Assembly (NCBI GenBank): GCA_021030905.1
Contig: JAGFMI010000001.1
Coordinates: 124,001-188,000 of the forward strand
Direction: 5' to 3'
Length of the DNA: 64,000 nt
Source of the DNA: Pyrenula massariospora
Taxonomy: Eukaryota > Ascomycota > Eurotiomycetes > Pyrenulales > Pyrenulaceae
Shown here piece by piece: positions 1-10,462 of this stretch (its first letter is position 1; every line of letters starts with the position of its first letter). The notes beneath the pieces were generated by a model that had not been told where the DNA came from, ran no database searches, and saw nothing but the letters and a program-made list of their open reading frames with translations. The translations under genes and the position numbers were made by a program.

Positions 1-1290
1 AGCAGTCAAGCCGCTCGTCGCGGTTTCGTCATCGGCCAGACCCAGAGCCCCAGCAGCTTGTGAAGTAGCGTCTTCGTGGAAGAGATAGCCCGCCTGTACC
101 GCATTTGCCGCCTGGAAATGTCGCATGTCTCGACCCAGCAAGAACGAGCAGGTCAACGGGACCTGCAGCATCTTGTGTGGGTTGATTGCGATACTATCTG
201 CTTTCTCGATCCCCTTTAGACGGGATTTCCGGAGCTGGGGAGAGAAGATAAAAGATCCGCCCCACGAGCCGTCAACATGCATCCAGATCCTCTCACGGCG
301 GCAGATTTCCGAGATTTGCTCGAACGGATCGAAGGACCCGAGCACTGTAGTGCCAGCTGTGGCGTTAACGTAGAAGGGAAGCTGTCCTTGTTCCCTGGCG
401 CGGGTAATAGCAGTCTGAAGTGCGGTAGCGTCCATCGCCCCGGTTGTGTCGTCAACAGGAACAGAAACAACAGCCGATGTACCAAGACCGAGGGCTTGGG
501 CCGCCTTTTCAATGCTGTAATGTCCATGGGCGCTTGTAAAGAGGATAAGCTCTTTACAGCCCGCACCCTTCCAATTGCCTTCTGTCTTTGTGCGAGGAAA
601 CAGTGTATTTCGCGCCACGACTATGCTAGTCAGATTGCTAGCACTCCCACCCTGAACGCTAATTCCGCCTGCCCTCGGCGCCTCATTTTCAGATGTGAGA
701 CCGAAGAGTGCCGCAAGTTGGGCAGTGGTGGAGGACTCGATCAGAGAGAGGACGGGTGATACAGCGTAAACGTGGAGGTTTGTATTAAGAACGGAAAGGA
801 TGAGCTCGGCCACAACTCCTGGAGGAGACGGTGCTGAGTAGAGTTTGTCGAGGAAGCCTGGAGAGGAGGTGTTGACACTGTGTTCTAATATGGGTGAAAG
901 GGACGAAAGAAGACCATTCCGTCCAACACCGGCGGTTGGAAGTGTAAGAGGAAGCAACTTGGAGAGCGTTGAAGGTGAATCTGCAGTAGAAGAAGACAAT
1001 GGTGAAGGACTAGCCCAGCCGTCGTTGGCAACGTGAGATTCTTGCTCTGCGTCCGCAGCGCGTAGGAATGGGATCAGACGTTCGGCAGCGGAAACTAACA
1101 GCTAATGAAATCAACAACGTCAGTTCCTCAAACATCTTCTGGGTAAAGTCGTCGTTGCCTAGGGCCTCTAGGACAGGGGCCTGGTGTAGCGTACATCTTC
1201 AATTTCCTCGGACCTTCGGGATCCAATGCAATCAGCGGGAGGTCTTTGTCGTGTTGAAAGGGGTATTCCATTGGCGGGCATTATCAACAT
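1..1290 (-). CDS. PLP-dependent decarboxylase (group II, GAD/CSAD-like), 3' end outside the window
   Basis: Likely removes the carboxyl group of an amino acid using pyridoxal phosphate; the substrate cannot be read from sequence. Two exons are visible: 1290-1195 and 1101 to the window edge, giving 399 residues with the C-terminal part missing. The 93-bp intron has a GTACGC donor, a CTGAC branch-like site and a TTAG acceptor, and splicing gives a smooth N-terminus (SEEIEDLLVSAAERLIPFLR). Family motifs follow in order: QGGSASNLTSIVVARNTL, TSAHGHYS, YVNATAGTTVLGSFDPF, HVDGSWGGS (cofactor aspartate) and the NPHK box with the Schiff-base lysine at about residue 342. A second in-frame ATG at 1281 has an A at -3 and could be the real start. 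It is close to fungal proteins labelled glutamate or cysteine sulfinate decarboxylase. The fold is sure; the substrate is open. Confidence 0.9.
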
Positions 1291-1534
1291 GAAGAAACGC
1301 GAGGAGCTTTGCGTCTCCGGTTCCAGAAAATTAATTCTGCCATGCCAGCAGAATGTACCGGACTTTTTCTTGCAATGACGCCCAGAATGACGCCATCGGC
1401 GGGTTCGGAAAATATGAAGCCCTGAGTCTGAGCCCTAATTTCCAATTGCGGACAGAGTAAAGCCGCCTGTCAATTCGCTGGCGCGGTTTTCGCGACTTAC
1501 AGCCCGAACGTGACTGTAGAGGCCAACTTGACCA

Positions 1535-3595
1535 TCATTTGTGCTTTTGCATCTGCTTTGCGACATATCGCTCTCTAGCCAACACCAAGGGCGACTTCTT
1601 ACTATCTCCGTCCGGCAAAGTCATTGCAGGACCAAGCCCCTTTGCCTCGGCAATCCATTGCGTCTTCCTCGTACTGTAAACATCCATTCTCCAATTTCGC
1701 CAGACCGCACGACCAAATAGGCTATCCCGCAAGAGATTCCCCTGAGCAGCAAGCTCCTGCGATATCCGCTCTTTCATGAAGTGGAGGTCAGTTGTTGCGT
1801 GCCAGAGCGCATCGACCACATGCGAGCCGCTAGGGTTGACACTTAGCTCAGCAATGTGACCATAGAACGCTGGAACAAGCTGGCGTCTGAAATCCTTACT
1901 TGATTGGTCCGATATTAGTGCATCTTGAAAAATTCGTGACGCGATCGGATCTTTGCAGAGGAGAAGGATGAGAGACGGGGAGATTGCAGAAATGGCTGTT
2001 TGGATTACAACAGCGAAACCAGCCGCTTTGCACAAAGCCTGTGCAAGTTGTGCACCGTGAGGATCAACCATTTGCGACTTTACCTGGTCTTGGCGCTGGG
2101 CCCTCAATGCGTCAGGAGACTTTTCAGTGTTAGCATCAGATTCTGCATTCAGCTTAAGCATTTTGGGCAATGTTGCAGCATCATCACCGTAAGCTGACTC
2201 GATGGCGCTAGCTAAGGCTTGTTGGCTGATGCCTCGAGCAATGCATCGCTGCACAAGCGTTGTGATTACGGCAATACGATTCCTTTCAATAAGCTCCGGA
2301 ATTTCAGGTACTATCTGATGGATTGCACTTTGAAGTTCGTCCTTACCCAGCCTCTGAAGAATTCGTAGAGCAACATAGCTTGAGATGTCGTTCTTGGTCA
2401 TTGATGGCAGACGCGATTTGAGGAGTTGCCCGTACAGCTTCTTGAAGATTTTCCCTGGGGCTCGCTGCACAATAGCCTCCAGGAGCCTGGATCCTGTGGG
2501 ATCGTAGAGAAGCCCAAGAACAAATTTAGCATTGTCCGACTCCTCTCCGAAAGACAGGTCTGGTAGAAGTTGATGCAGGACCACGAGATCATGAGGGGAC
2601 TTGGATTGTCGGTATTGAGATGCTTCGATTTGTACGAGCAGCTGCAAAACAGGATTCCCCGTAGGATGCGTCGCCAATGCTCGAACGTATGTCGTACTTA
2701 GGCTCGACAGAGCAGTCTTTTTCAGCTGACTCAAGCGCTTTTTGAAAGATTCGGGAACCTTGCGAGGCTCACCGCCGCCTTCATTCTCGGGGCTGTTCAG
2801 AGAAGGATTATCGACTTTCTCCTTTCTCCGGCTTGCGAGCACAGCTTTCGTATAGGCGGCGTTCAATGGCTCACCCGACAGTACGACAAGCAGGACGCGA
2901 AGGGAATGAGAAGCAAACTTTTCGGTCAGTAGATAGCCAATATCTGGTTCCAGTTCATCGACCGCTCGGAGATAGAAGCTTTCCGCCGATCTGCCATCGG
3001 TAGGATTTTTGTCATTGCGCAAGGCTAGCTCCTGTGCAACTAGCGGAGCACATTGGAGAAATAATGTCTCACAGCAATGACTTGCAAAGCGGTGCTGCAC
3101 AAGATGAAGAAAATGACCAAGAAATGCTCCATACAGCGTTTTCAATTGGCTAGGCGTCGAGACGAGGATCACTCGTTCCAGATAACGAGAGCAGGACTGA
3201 CTGCATGCTATTTTCAGCTCCTTCCCGGCTGACTCACGATATACAGCTTCAATGAAAAGGCTGCGCTCGTCTTCGGATTCGAAATCATCAAGCTCAAGCT
3301 TAGAGTTGACGCCTGCATAATAGCTTTGCTCTTCCTCGTCCAGCAGCCCATAAAAGGGGGCATCACCGGCTTGGCCGGAAAGGTATAATTTATTTTTTTG
3401 GGTAGGGGTGTCAGACTCAAGGGCGATATAGTCAGACCCAAGCTCGCTCTCGTGATATACGGGCGTAGTATTACCAATGCTTTCCTCCGCGGAACGGTCG
3501 AACTTGGGTCTCTTGGACGGTGGCTGTTCTGTGCCGCCCAGGCGTTGACGCTTCGCCTCCTCACGGCGGCCACGTTTCTTCTTCTCACGAGGCAT
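1535..3595 (-). CDS. NOP9: Nop9, pumilio-repeat nucleolar protein
   Basis: An intronless frame of 686 residues, close to the yeast Nop9 length. The family is an RNA-binding nucleolar protein needed for maturation of 18S rRNA and the small subunit. The N-terminus is strongly basic (PREKKKRGRREEAKRQR), as in Nop9. An acidic stretch follows with the conserved FYGLLDEEEQSYY block at about residues 81-93. The rest is a helical array with Pumilio-like repeats, for example SRYLERVILVSTPSQL, HRFASHCCETLFLQCAP, EKFASHSLRVLLVVLSG and VNPSGSHVVDALWHAT. The C-terminus ends in a short basic tail. The start is an ATG directly before the basic region. The neighbour on the left reads the same way but shares no obvious pathway. 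Confidence 0.93.
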   Translation of the reverse strand: MPREKKKRGRREEAKRQRLGGTEQPPSKRPKFDRSAEESIGNTTPVYHESELGSDYIALESDTPTQKNKLYLSGQAGDAPFYGLLDEEEQSYYAGVNSKLELDDFESEDERSLFIEAVYRESAGKELKIACSQSCSRYLERVILVSTPSQLKTLYGAFLGHFLHLVQHRFASHCCETLFLQCAPLVAQELALRNDKNPTDGRSAESFYLRAVDELEPDIGYLLTEKFASHSLRVLLVVLSGEPLNAAYTKAVLASRRKEKVDNPSLNSPENEGGGEPRKVPESFKKRLSQLKKTALSSLSTTYVRALATHPTGNPVLQLLVQIEASQYRQSKSPHDLVVLHQLLPDLSFGEESDNAKFVLGLLYDPTGSRLLEAIVQRAPGKIFKKLYGQLLKSRLPSMTKNDISSYVALRILQRLGKDELQSAIHQIVPEIPELIERNRIAVITTLVQRCIARGISQQALASAIESAYGDDAATLPKMLKLNAESDANTEKSPDALRAQRQDQVKSQMVDPHGAQLAQALCKAAGFAVVIQTAISAISPSLILLLCKDPIASRIFQDALISDQSSKDFRRQLVPAFYGHIAELSVNPSGSHVVDALWHATTDLHFMKERISQELAAQGNLLRDSLFGRAVWRNWRMDVYSTRKTQWIAEAKGLGPAMTLPDGDSKKSPLVLARERYVAKQMQKHK

Positions 3596-5553
3596 GGCGA
3601 GTCATGTCAAGGTACGCCTCGCGGAGCCTGTCGCAAGGGAGGGTGGACGTTCACCGGTCAGAAAGGATAGACGATTCGAGCTTAGCTAAGGAAATGTTGT
3701 GGTGCGAGGCCCCAGGCAGGCTAGCGAGCTTGGCGGGAAGAAGAAAGACGGCGGCAAAAGGTTTTTCCGGCGCGGTCCCCGCGATCCATCTTGCGATTTC
3801 CCAAAACTGCGTTTCGCTATTCTCATTTTGAGGCAAGAGTTGGCCGTCTGCCTGCACCACCTGCAGCCCCGCGCCATCAACTCCTTCGATCCTCTGCGAT
3901 CCTATACACACCAAACTGTGTGCCCCTTTCGCGAGGCAGTGATTTCGTTGATCTGAAGCTGAATATTTTCTATTCCGATGTTGCGTCGCGGTCACTGCAG
4001 CTTTGACAGGTCTTGGCTCGGAGCCCATCAGGGACGGATATCACAAACGGCCCCTTCCGCGGCGGAGCCCGCACACGCTGCTGACACTGATCCTGGTGGA
4101 AGACGTCCTATACTCCCCCTGTATATGAGTTGTTTGAAAAGTCCCAACACGTGCGCCCGCCCAAAAATGCGACCCTCCACACTGTTTTGGCGCATAGTCA
4201 CTCATTTTCGGGAAAAGTGGCTGGTGGGCCGCCGCACTTTAAGGTGCTGACCCCGACAAGCCCTCTCCCCTCTCTGCACACGCCTTGTCTTGGCTGTCGG
4301 GCTCTCGCTCAGACGGCCCCATGGAGGGAGGCTGGAGCCGCGATGCGAAGCGGAGAACATCCCTCGGGTGAGCCGAGCATTCCATTGATCATTTGCTTCT
4401 GCTCAATGTCCTCAAGAAAAGCAAAAGATCCATGAGCTTATTGTGATACTGGACAAGGCGCTTGAGCGCCAAACCCTCGCTGTTTCTGCGGTATAGCTCC
4501 TCGCTCTCTGACCACACTACTCAGAATCTAGCATAAGCAGGACGCTAAGTCAGAAGTTTTTGTGATTCCCCGTGAGCCTTGCATTGTTCTCTCTGGGGCA
4601 TGCGTCGATCTTTTTGCCGCCAGAAGCGACACTCCTTTGCCCGAGGTTTGATGTGTATTTTTTGGGATTACGGCCTTTGCTTTAAGCCTCTATTCACTTC
4701 TTACCATTTGTGCGTAGCTTGTGCCACGTATCATCGCCTGATAGAATCCGACTTCTCCTCTTTTCCTTCCGGCGTTGTAGTGATAAGCACAGTCTGCGTC
4801 GACCGAGCCGCTTCCTCAGCCCTATGCGCAATCGGAGGCAACAGAGCTCGTTTCCGTGGATGTCTCCCGGGAATCCTTTCGCTTTCTTGATACTCATCTC
4901 ACTGTCTTCCAACGGCATACTCGGGGGCGCTTTGCTGTATTGGCTGCCTTGTTGCCTTTTCGGGCGGTCTCCAGCAATCTGGAATGCATACGAATCCTTT
5001 GCCTCTGCGGAATTGACTTAGAGGCGGCCACGCCCCTGTGTGCACTGCGGCGAATCTGCCTGGCCACCCACTGGAACATTTGTACGCGCAAGATTCGCTG
5101 GGACCAACCCGCGTCGATTCAACAGGGATAAGAGGATCTTCAGCTCAATTTTAGGGAGGTAGCTGCGCGATCTCTGCACGGTATACGAAGATCAATATTC
5201 AGAATCAAAACTTTGCTCAACAACACTGGCGAATAAGGATTCCGCCCACTACACCTTGCGAATTCATCAAGGACACTCGCAATCCCTATTGAAGGTTCCA
5301 GTGGCCGAAGCATCCAGTCTTATCGCCAATGTCTGCCGCAATAGAGTCCCTGGCTATTCCGCCGGCTCAATGCTTATACCCAAAGCTTGGAGTCTCAACA
5401 AAAGCAGAAATCGCGGCAGTGGCACAGCTCAAATCTCAATTTCCATCAGCTTTCCAGCCTACTCCTCAATCCTCTGCATTCATAGAAATCGAAACTTGTA
5501 AAAGAAGAGCAGAGACCAACAGCCGAGATCATCTACCTGGACAGGACACCACA
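3596..5553. other. Divergent intergenic region between Nop9 and the two-repeat protein
   Basis: About 2 kb with no reading frame that looks conserved. It must hold the promoters of both divergent genes. An alternative ATG for the right-hand gene lies at 5329 in the same open frame, so 5329-5553 could be an N-terminal extension or a leader. Confidence 0.6.
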
Positions 5554-6249
5554 ATGTCAGGGCCGTCGACTTCTTTGGAAATAATCTCTGCCACATATGG
5601 CACATCAGTGGTCACCTCCAAAGTGCATGGTCTTCTCACAACATCACAACACGAACGTTTTTATCTTGTCCCCTCGAATATTCACTTTGGGGATCCGCTC
5701 CCAGGAACATCCAAGACCTTCACTCTGACATGGCGCCTTGTAACACAGCGCCCTTCTTCCGAGACCTCACATTCTGTCCCTGACACGGCGACGAATCCGA
5801 TCACAACAGTGGGCTTCGAAAATTATCCATTTCACCTTCCCTACGTTGACGCCTCCGCACCAGCACAACATCAACCAGTCTTTGCAATCTCTCGGGACTT
5901 CTACCTCATTAACGCTACTTTCTGCACTGTCAATGTGACTTCTCAAGTTGCTGAAATCATTTTCTGGTCTCGCAGTCAAGAAGTCGAAATCCCTGCCACC
6001 ACAGACGCCCTATGTCCTGGTCGAGATCCTGCCCCTGAACTTAGAAAGAGTCTTACAATAACATATGCTAGACGGTCGTCAGGAGATATCGAATACGCTC
6101 ATCACTGCCAGACAGCATGGCAAGGAGAAACAGTGATCCTACATATCGGTCCACAGCCGACTGGTAGCCCAGCCAGGTCACCGACACCTGTTTCAGGCTC
6201 TGGTGGGCCAGCAACAAAAGGCCAGGTGAAGAAATTTATGGTTTATTAG
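5554..6249 (+). CDS. Uncharacterised protein with two internal repeats
   Basis: Predicted 231 residues from the ATG at 5554, which sits in a good context (cacaATGTC). An in-frame ATG at 5329 would give 306 residues, but the added 75 residues are low in recognisable structure. The protein seems to contain the same unit twice. The first, near residues 7-55, carries ISATYGTSVVTSKVHGLL and ends in FGDPLPGTSKTFTLTW. The second, from about residue 132, carries INATFCTVNVTSQVAEII and ends in PELRKSLTITY. This xATYGxxxVTxxV pattern resembles small fungal beta-rich proteins and faintly the DUF3395 region of DNAJC11-like proteins; I make no functional claim. No signal peptide or membrane segment is seen. 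The C-terminal tail is rich in Ser, Pro and Gly. Transcription converges on the Whi5/Nrm1-like gene about 3 kb away. Confidence 0.65.
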   Translation: MSGPSTSLEIISATYGTSVVTSKVHGLLTTSQHERFYLVPSNIHFGDPLPGTSKTFTLTWRLVTQRPSSETSHSVPDTATNPITTVGFENYPFHLPYVDASAPAQHQPVFAISRDFYLINATFCTVNVTSQVAEIIFWSRSQEVEIPATTDALCPGRDPAPELRKSLTITYARRSSGDIEYAHHCQTAWQGETVILHIGPQPTGSPARSPTPVSGSGGPATKGQVKKFMVY

Positions 6250-9200
6250 CAGGACTCAGGCGCTATGAGTGATAAGACGCTTCTAATTTCTAATATGCGC
6301 AAGATGCTGGTTGCTTTCAATGGGGTTTTCGAATACTATCATGTCATTCAGCGTTGGTGTTGGGTTTGATACATAGATATTGTGTGATTGTTTGAGCCTG
6401 CTCTGGCATTGGGATCATTGCATTGCACATCTGATATGCTTTACGGATCAATATACCGGTGGACTCTCTTGTTCATCTTCATACTCAAGCACTTGATAAA
6501 TATTCTTGGATATCCCAAATTCATTGCTTCACTTATGATTCAAATGACTAAGTCTGCTCTACTGTTTGGTCTGATGCATGATACTCAAACTTTCTGAATC
6601 TAATATCATTCCATCTCTATGAAAAATATAGGGAAACACATCTCGCTTGAACTTGAGCATATTGGTTATTGATATACGCCTCTCGAGAGATAGATGTGAG
6701 AGTCGTAAGAAGGCAAGACCCATCAACGGACCCTCTACTTATAACACGATATTATAACTTGTATAGTAACAACAAAGGCACCAAGCTCTTATCTCTACCT
6801 ACACACAAGCTTGTGCCATCACTTGGTGCCTTGGGTACTTCACTTTTTTCACCTTGCCTAATTTTAATCTCACTGATGTTCTTTCGATGGACGGTCATAC
6901 CTATGACCTGTGCCCAATGAAGGCCAGACACTCCTTTCTTTCTTTTTCTTGTCCTTTCCCCAGAGCTTTCAGCTTCTTCTACAAGCCCCTCGCCTGTTCA
7001 TTATATTACCGGTGTAGGTACCCTATCCTTTCCCATGGTTCACTAAGGTGACGCTTCTACTTTTACCTTGTGCCTGCAAAATATCAATGTACTAGAGCTT
7101 ACTGACTAAGTTTAAACTCCTAACGGTAACCAGTAGTTCTGCTGCGAACTCATCACTTGCGATGGCTACTATGTAAGTACCTCGTACTTTAGCTTTGGCC
7201 TAGTGCCTTATCAATTTTCATCCTTATAGGTAACTCACGCCGTCATATCCTCTACATCGCTAGCACGGCACTTGGATGAGTACCCGACGACTGCTGTGTT
7301 GGAGGTGAACGTCAAGGCGAAGAGTGTTAGAGTGGGAAGCACAATCTCGTCTCTCGTTCGACGTTGGACGATCTTGCGCCGCCTATCGAAGCCTAGCCTA
7401 CGCACAGACTCGTTCTATGATAGTGTGGAAACTATTCCTTCGCTCATGAATCATGGTTGATAATTTGGGGGCACGATATTGCACAACGGGCTCAGGTTTC
7501 CATTTGAGTTTTGGCCTGTTCCCGAAATTACTGATATTTGGGGACATTTAATGGGTCATCGATCGTAGGACAAAGTTCGTGGGTTCATAATGGCCATCAG
7601 TTGCTTCTCTTTGACAATCTTGCAGGGGGCTGACATTGAAGCGTTTCACCTGATGTTGCTGGCTCGGTTTCGGCTTCGACCAAGTTGAGTATGCACTTCA
7701 TAATTGACAGCCGTCAATGCTAGTGACGAATGATATGGCTGTTCACATTGTGTGGTTCATCGTTCTCTATAATCCGGTGGCTCTCTTAGAAGTGCGATGC
7801 ATTGCCCCCACTAAGGAAATTGATTTGATTTGAAGAGCTCGTTCGTGACGCAAAATGACTTTGCTGCAACTGAGACGGGGAAACGCATTCCAATACAGCA
7901 AGAAGACAAATTACAGATGTAGTACGCATCGAGACTTTTTGATCGCAGGGACTCAAATCCTGGATGTGAAAGCATAAGATGCACAAAGATATCGCTCATG
8001 ACATGCACCAAACCCGATTCGCCCCAGCCCAGCGTACAAATTCAAAATATTTCATCCGAGCATCCGCAAATGGACCAATCACACACTAAGCGTGACGAGA
8101 GGGAGTCTCGTACAAACCTGCCTGATGCGCCCTTTCGTCTTTGTCAAAATGCACGATGAAGTCCAATTTCTACGTGCATCTGCGAGTCTGATCCTCTTTC
8201 CACCGCTTCCCGGGTAGGAGCCCAGCCTCGTCACTAGACATGACCACAGCGAACCCAAGTCACGAGCTTCCCCCCTGTCTTCCACCTCGTACAAAATGCA
8301 TACCGGAGTATATCCCCCCTGCATACATCCCGCAATGCAAGACATGCTCGCAAGGTATTCAATCCTCTACAAAAAAAGAAAAAAAAAACTCTCCAGCTGC
8401 AGTCTGCATTCTGCATGTCGTTTAGGAAACCCTGTACGAGGAAAAGCTGACTGGCTCCGCACAGTTCCGCTTCCCGTGGCATCCCGGCCGAATCTCGGGG
8501 ACCGGGGCTGGATGGGGGCTAGCGCGTTTGTCGCGCGGGTGACGCGTGTCGCGTGACCCGGTTTTCGCGAGCGTGAGTGGCCCATGGCCGGTCTGGCGGG
8601 TCGGTGGTATGAAACATGTAGCAAGTAAGATGTTTGGGATTTACTACTAGGAGAGAAGTTGAGGATGTTTCAAATGTGAATGTGCTCTTTACGTACTATA
8701 TAATTGTGGGCTTTCGTGGTTGACTCTAGGCATGCTAGCGAAATACGTTAGCTCTCCATAGATAGCCTGTATGCAACCCAGCCTTGGGACGTGCCGAGCC
8801 ACAGTTGAACCCATTGCGTCTGTGTATGTTTAAAAGACTCTGGGGAGACGTTCATGTAGCGTGGAAGCTTTTCAAACGAGTCACTGCAACTTCTTCCCAA
8901 CGTTTGACAGTTGCTTCACCTATGGCTCCGCTGAAGGCAAATATCAACTCGCCTTTATATAAGCTTCCTAGCGAAGAACGGCTGTGCGGCGCAAAGACTG
9001 TGGCAGCAGCAGCGCAAGATCAGGTATTAGCAGGCAGGATGAGTCAGAGTTCAATGAACAAAGATGCATTGCGGTAACTAGGTTACCAATAAAATGTAGA
9101 CATGAATCATAAAACAGCCGCCAGTGCTATACAGAACTATTCCATGACGTGTAAAACAAAGGAAAAGGAGATTTAGCATCCGTGGGTGTACTGGCCAAAG

Positions 9201-9301
9201 GGCCGTTTATGTACCCTCTATCTTCATGTCCATCACCTTATATGTGAAGTCTTCATGTTTCCTTTCTAGTCTTTCTATTCAAATCAAACATTGATCGTTA
9301 T
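6250..9301. other. Convergent intergenic region
   Basis: About 3 kb between two convergent genes. Only short frames without family features are present. A GTAAGT...TTATAG pair near 7172-7230 looks like an intron, but joining its flanks gives an immediate stop, so no gene is called. A GC-rich patch lies at about 8460-8590 in otherwise AT-leaning DNA. Confidence 0.55.
8536..8560. promoter_or_regulatory. GC-rich imperfect inverted repeat containing ACGCGT
   Basis: Two 11-base arms (CGGGTGACGCG and CGCGTGACCCG) are separated by three bases and pair with one mismatch. The left arm overlaps ACGCGT at 8542-8547, the MCB core bound by MBF-type factors in fungi. It sits far from any start codon, so its role is unknown; the pairing is seen, the binding is inference. 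Confidence 0.4.
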
Positions 9302-10462
9302 TCAAGCCCTGGGCATAAGCTTTAGCTCTTCACCCAGCTCAAGCGCCAGCCCCCTCCTCTTTCCCTTCCCTTCGCCAGCTGCAGGACTCATTGGTGGACC
9401 CATTTCTCGCCCACCTTCGAATGTTAGGCCCCTCCGAGCACTCTTCGGCATTAGAGGAGTCTTGCCCGGGGTACGCCACGCAACCTGTGCCGGACTTGGC
9501 GTGACATTGCAAAAGTCGGCGAAATTGAAGCCAGGTTGGCCAGGGGTGTTGAAGAGATTTGCCCCGCCATTAGAGGGTGGGGTAGATGGAGGATCAAGTT
9601 TGGTACGTGGTGCTGGTGAGGGGGAATTAGCAAGGTAGAGGAGAAGATCCGCCCCCGCATGCTTGGACGACTTGGTCGTGCGGACTGGGGGAGGGGTTCG
9701 TGGTGGAGAGGACGACAGGATACTGCTTGAGGGATGGGCTTGCGAGCTGGAAACAAACGGGGGGCATGGTGAGGAGGGAGCAGAGTTGTGTTGTGGAGAG
9801 CCATGTCCGAAGAGTGGGGAAGCATCTGGAGCTGGGATGGTAGCCGAGTCTGAGGCGAAGCTATTGGTATTGAATGAGGAGGAGCTGGGACGGCTGTGAT
9901 ACGCTGGAGACGATTGAGGCAGAGAATGCTTGGCCTTCCATGACGTCTGGCTGGAAGAGGTAGGTTTGGCGAAAGAGGGGATATTTGCAGTAGAGTTGGC
10001 TCTTAGACGTTTATGAATGCTGCGGTTGGGCGGTAAAGTTGGTGCAGGCATGGCAAATAGGTTATCCGTTGAACGTGTTCGCGAATTGAGGGCGTTGCCT
10101 AAGACAGAAGGTCTGGTGGGCGATGAGGAAAATTGATTTCCATCCGAGGAGTCAGACGAGGAGTCTGAAAGTATGTCTCCACTTGAATGTGGCCTCTTTC
10201 TGCGAATGTGCTCCGTAATCTCTGGCTCAATTGTCCGAAGAGTCCGATTTTGCCAGCCATTTTGAGCCTTGAAATTTGCCAACGTAAGGCAGTCTTGAAG
10301 ATTGCGAGCGACCTAGGCTTAAATTAGTAAAGAAATTGCAAGATCATTGGGGTTGGACTGTACCTTCGCTATTTCAGCTCTTCGGAGGACCTTCTCCGCT
10401 ACGTCGGCAGTGGGATTTGGCTGAGGCTGAGGAGCAGCCATGGGAGGAGAATAGAATTGCAT
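9302..10462 (-). CDS. Whi5/Nrm1-family G1/S transcription repressor
   Basis: Two exons, 10462-10364 and 10312-9302, with a 51-bp GTACAG...CCTAG intron; spliced length 369 residues. Family members bind the SBF or MBF transcription complexes and restrain G1/S genes; Nrm1 is itself an MBF target. The conserved N-terminal block spans the splice junction (RRAEIAK then VARNLQDCLTLANFKAQNGW). The GTB-like motif near residues 252-267 reads HAGADLLLYLANSPSP, the segment by which Whi5, Stb1 and Nrm1 contact the Swi6-type partner. Between them is a long Ser/Pro-rich linker with many SP and TP pairs, likely kinase sites. The ATG at 10462 is chosen because the TTG at 10282 lies inside the conserved block. 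Whether it acts like Whi5 or Nrm1 cannot be settled here, though the MCB-like sites upstream favour an Nrm1-type loop. Confidence 0.88.

Noticed and set aside
1081-1200. Apparent frameshift near the N-terminus of the PLP decarboxylase
   Set aside because: An intron from 1194 to 1102 with a good donor, branch site and acceptor restores a family-like N-terminus, so no frameshift is needed.
7160-7460. Possible two-exon mini gene with a GTAAGT...TTATAG intron
   Set aside because: Joining the exons creates an immediate stop; the downstream frame opens only with TTG.
9291-9899. Plus-strand frames over 9291-9899
   Set aside because: They are antisense to the Ser/Pro-rich linker of the Whi5/Nrm1-like gene.
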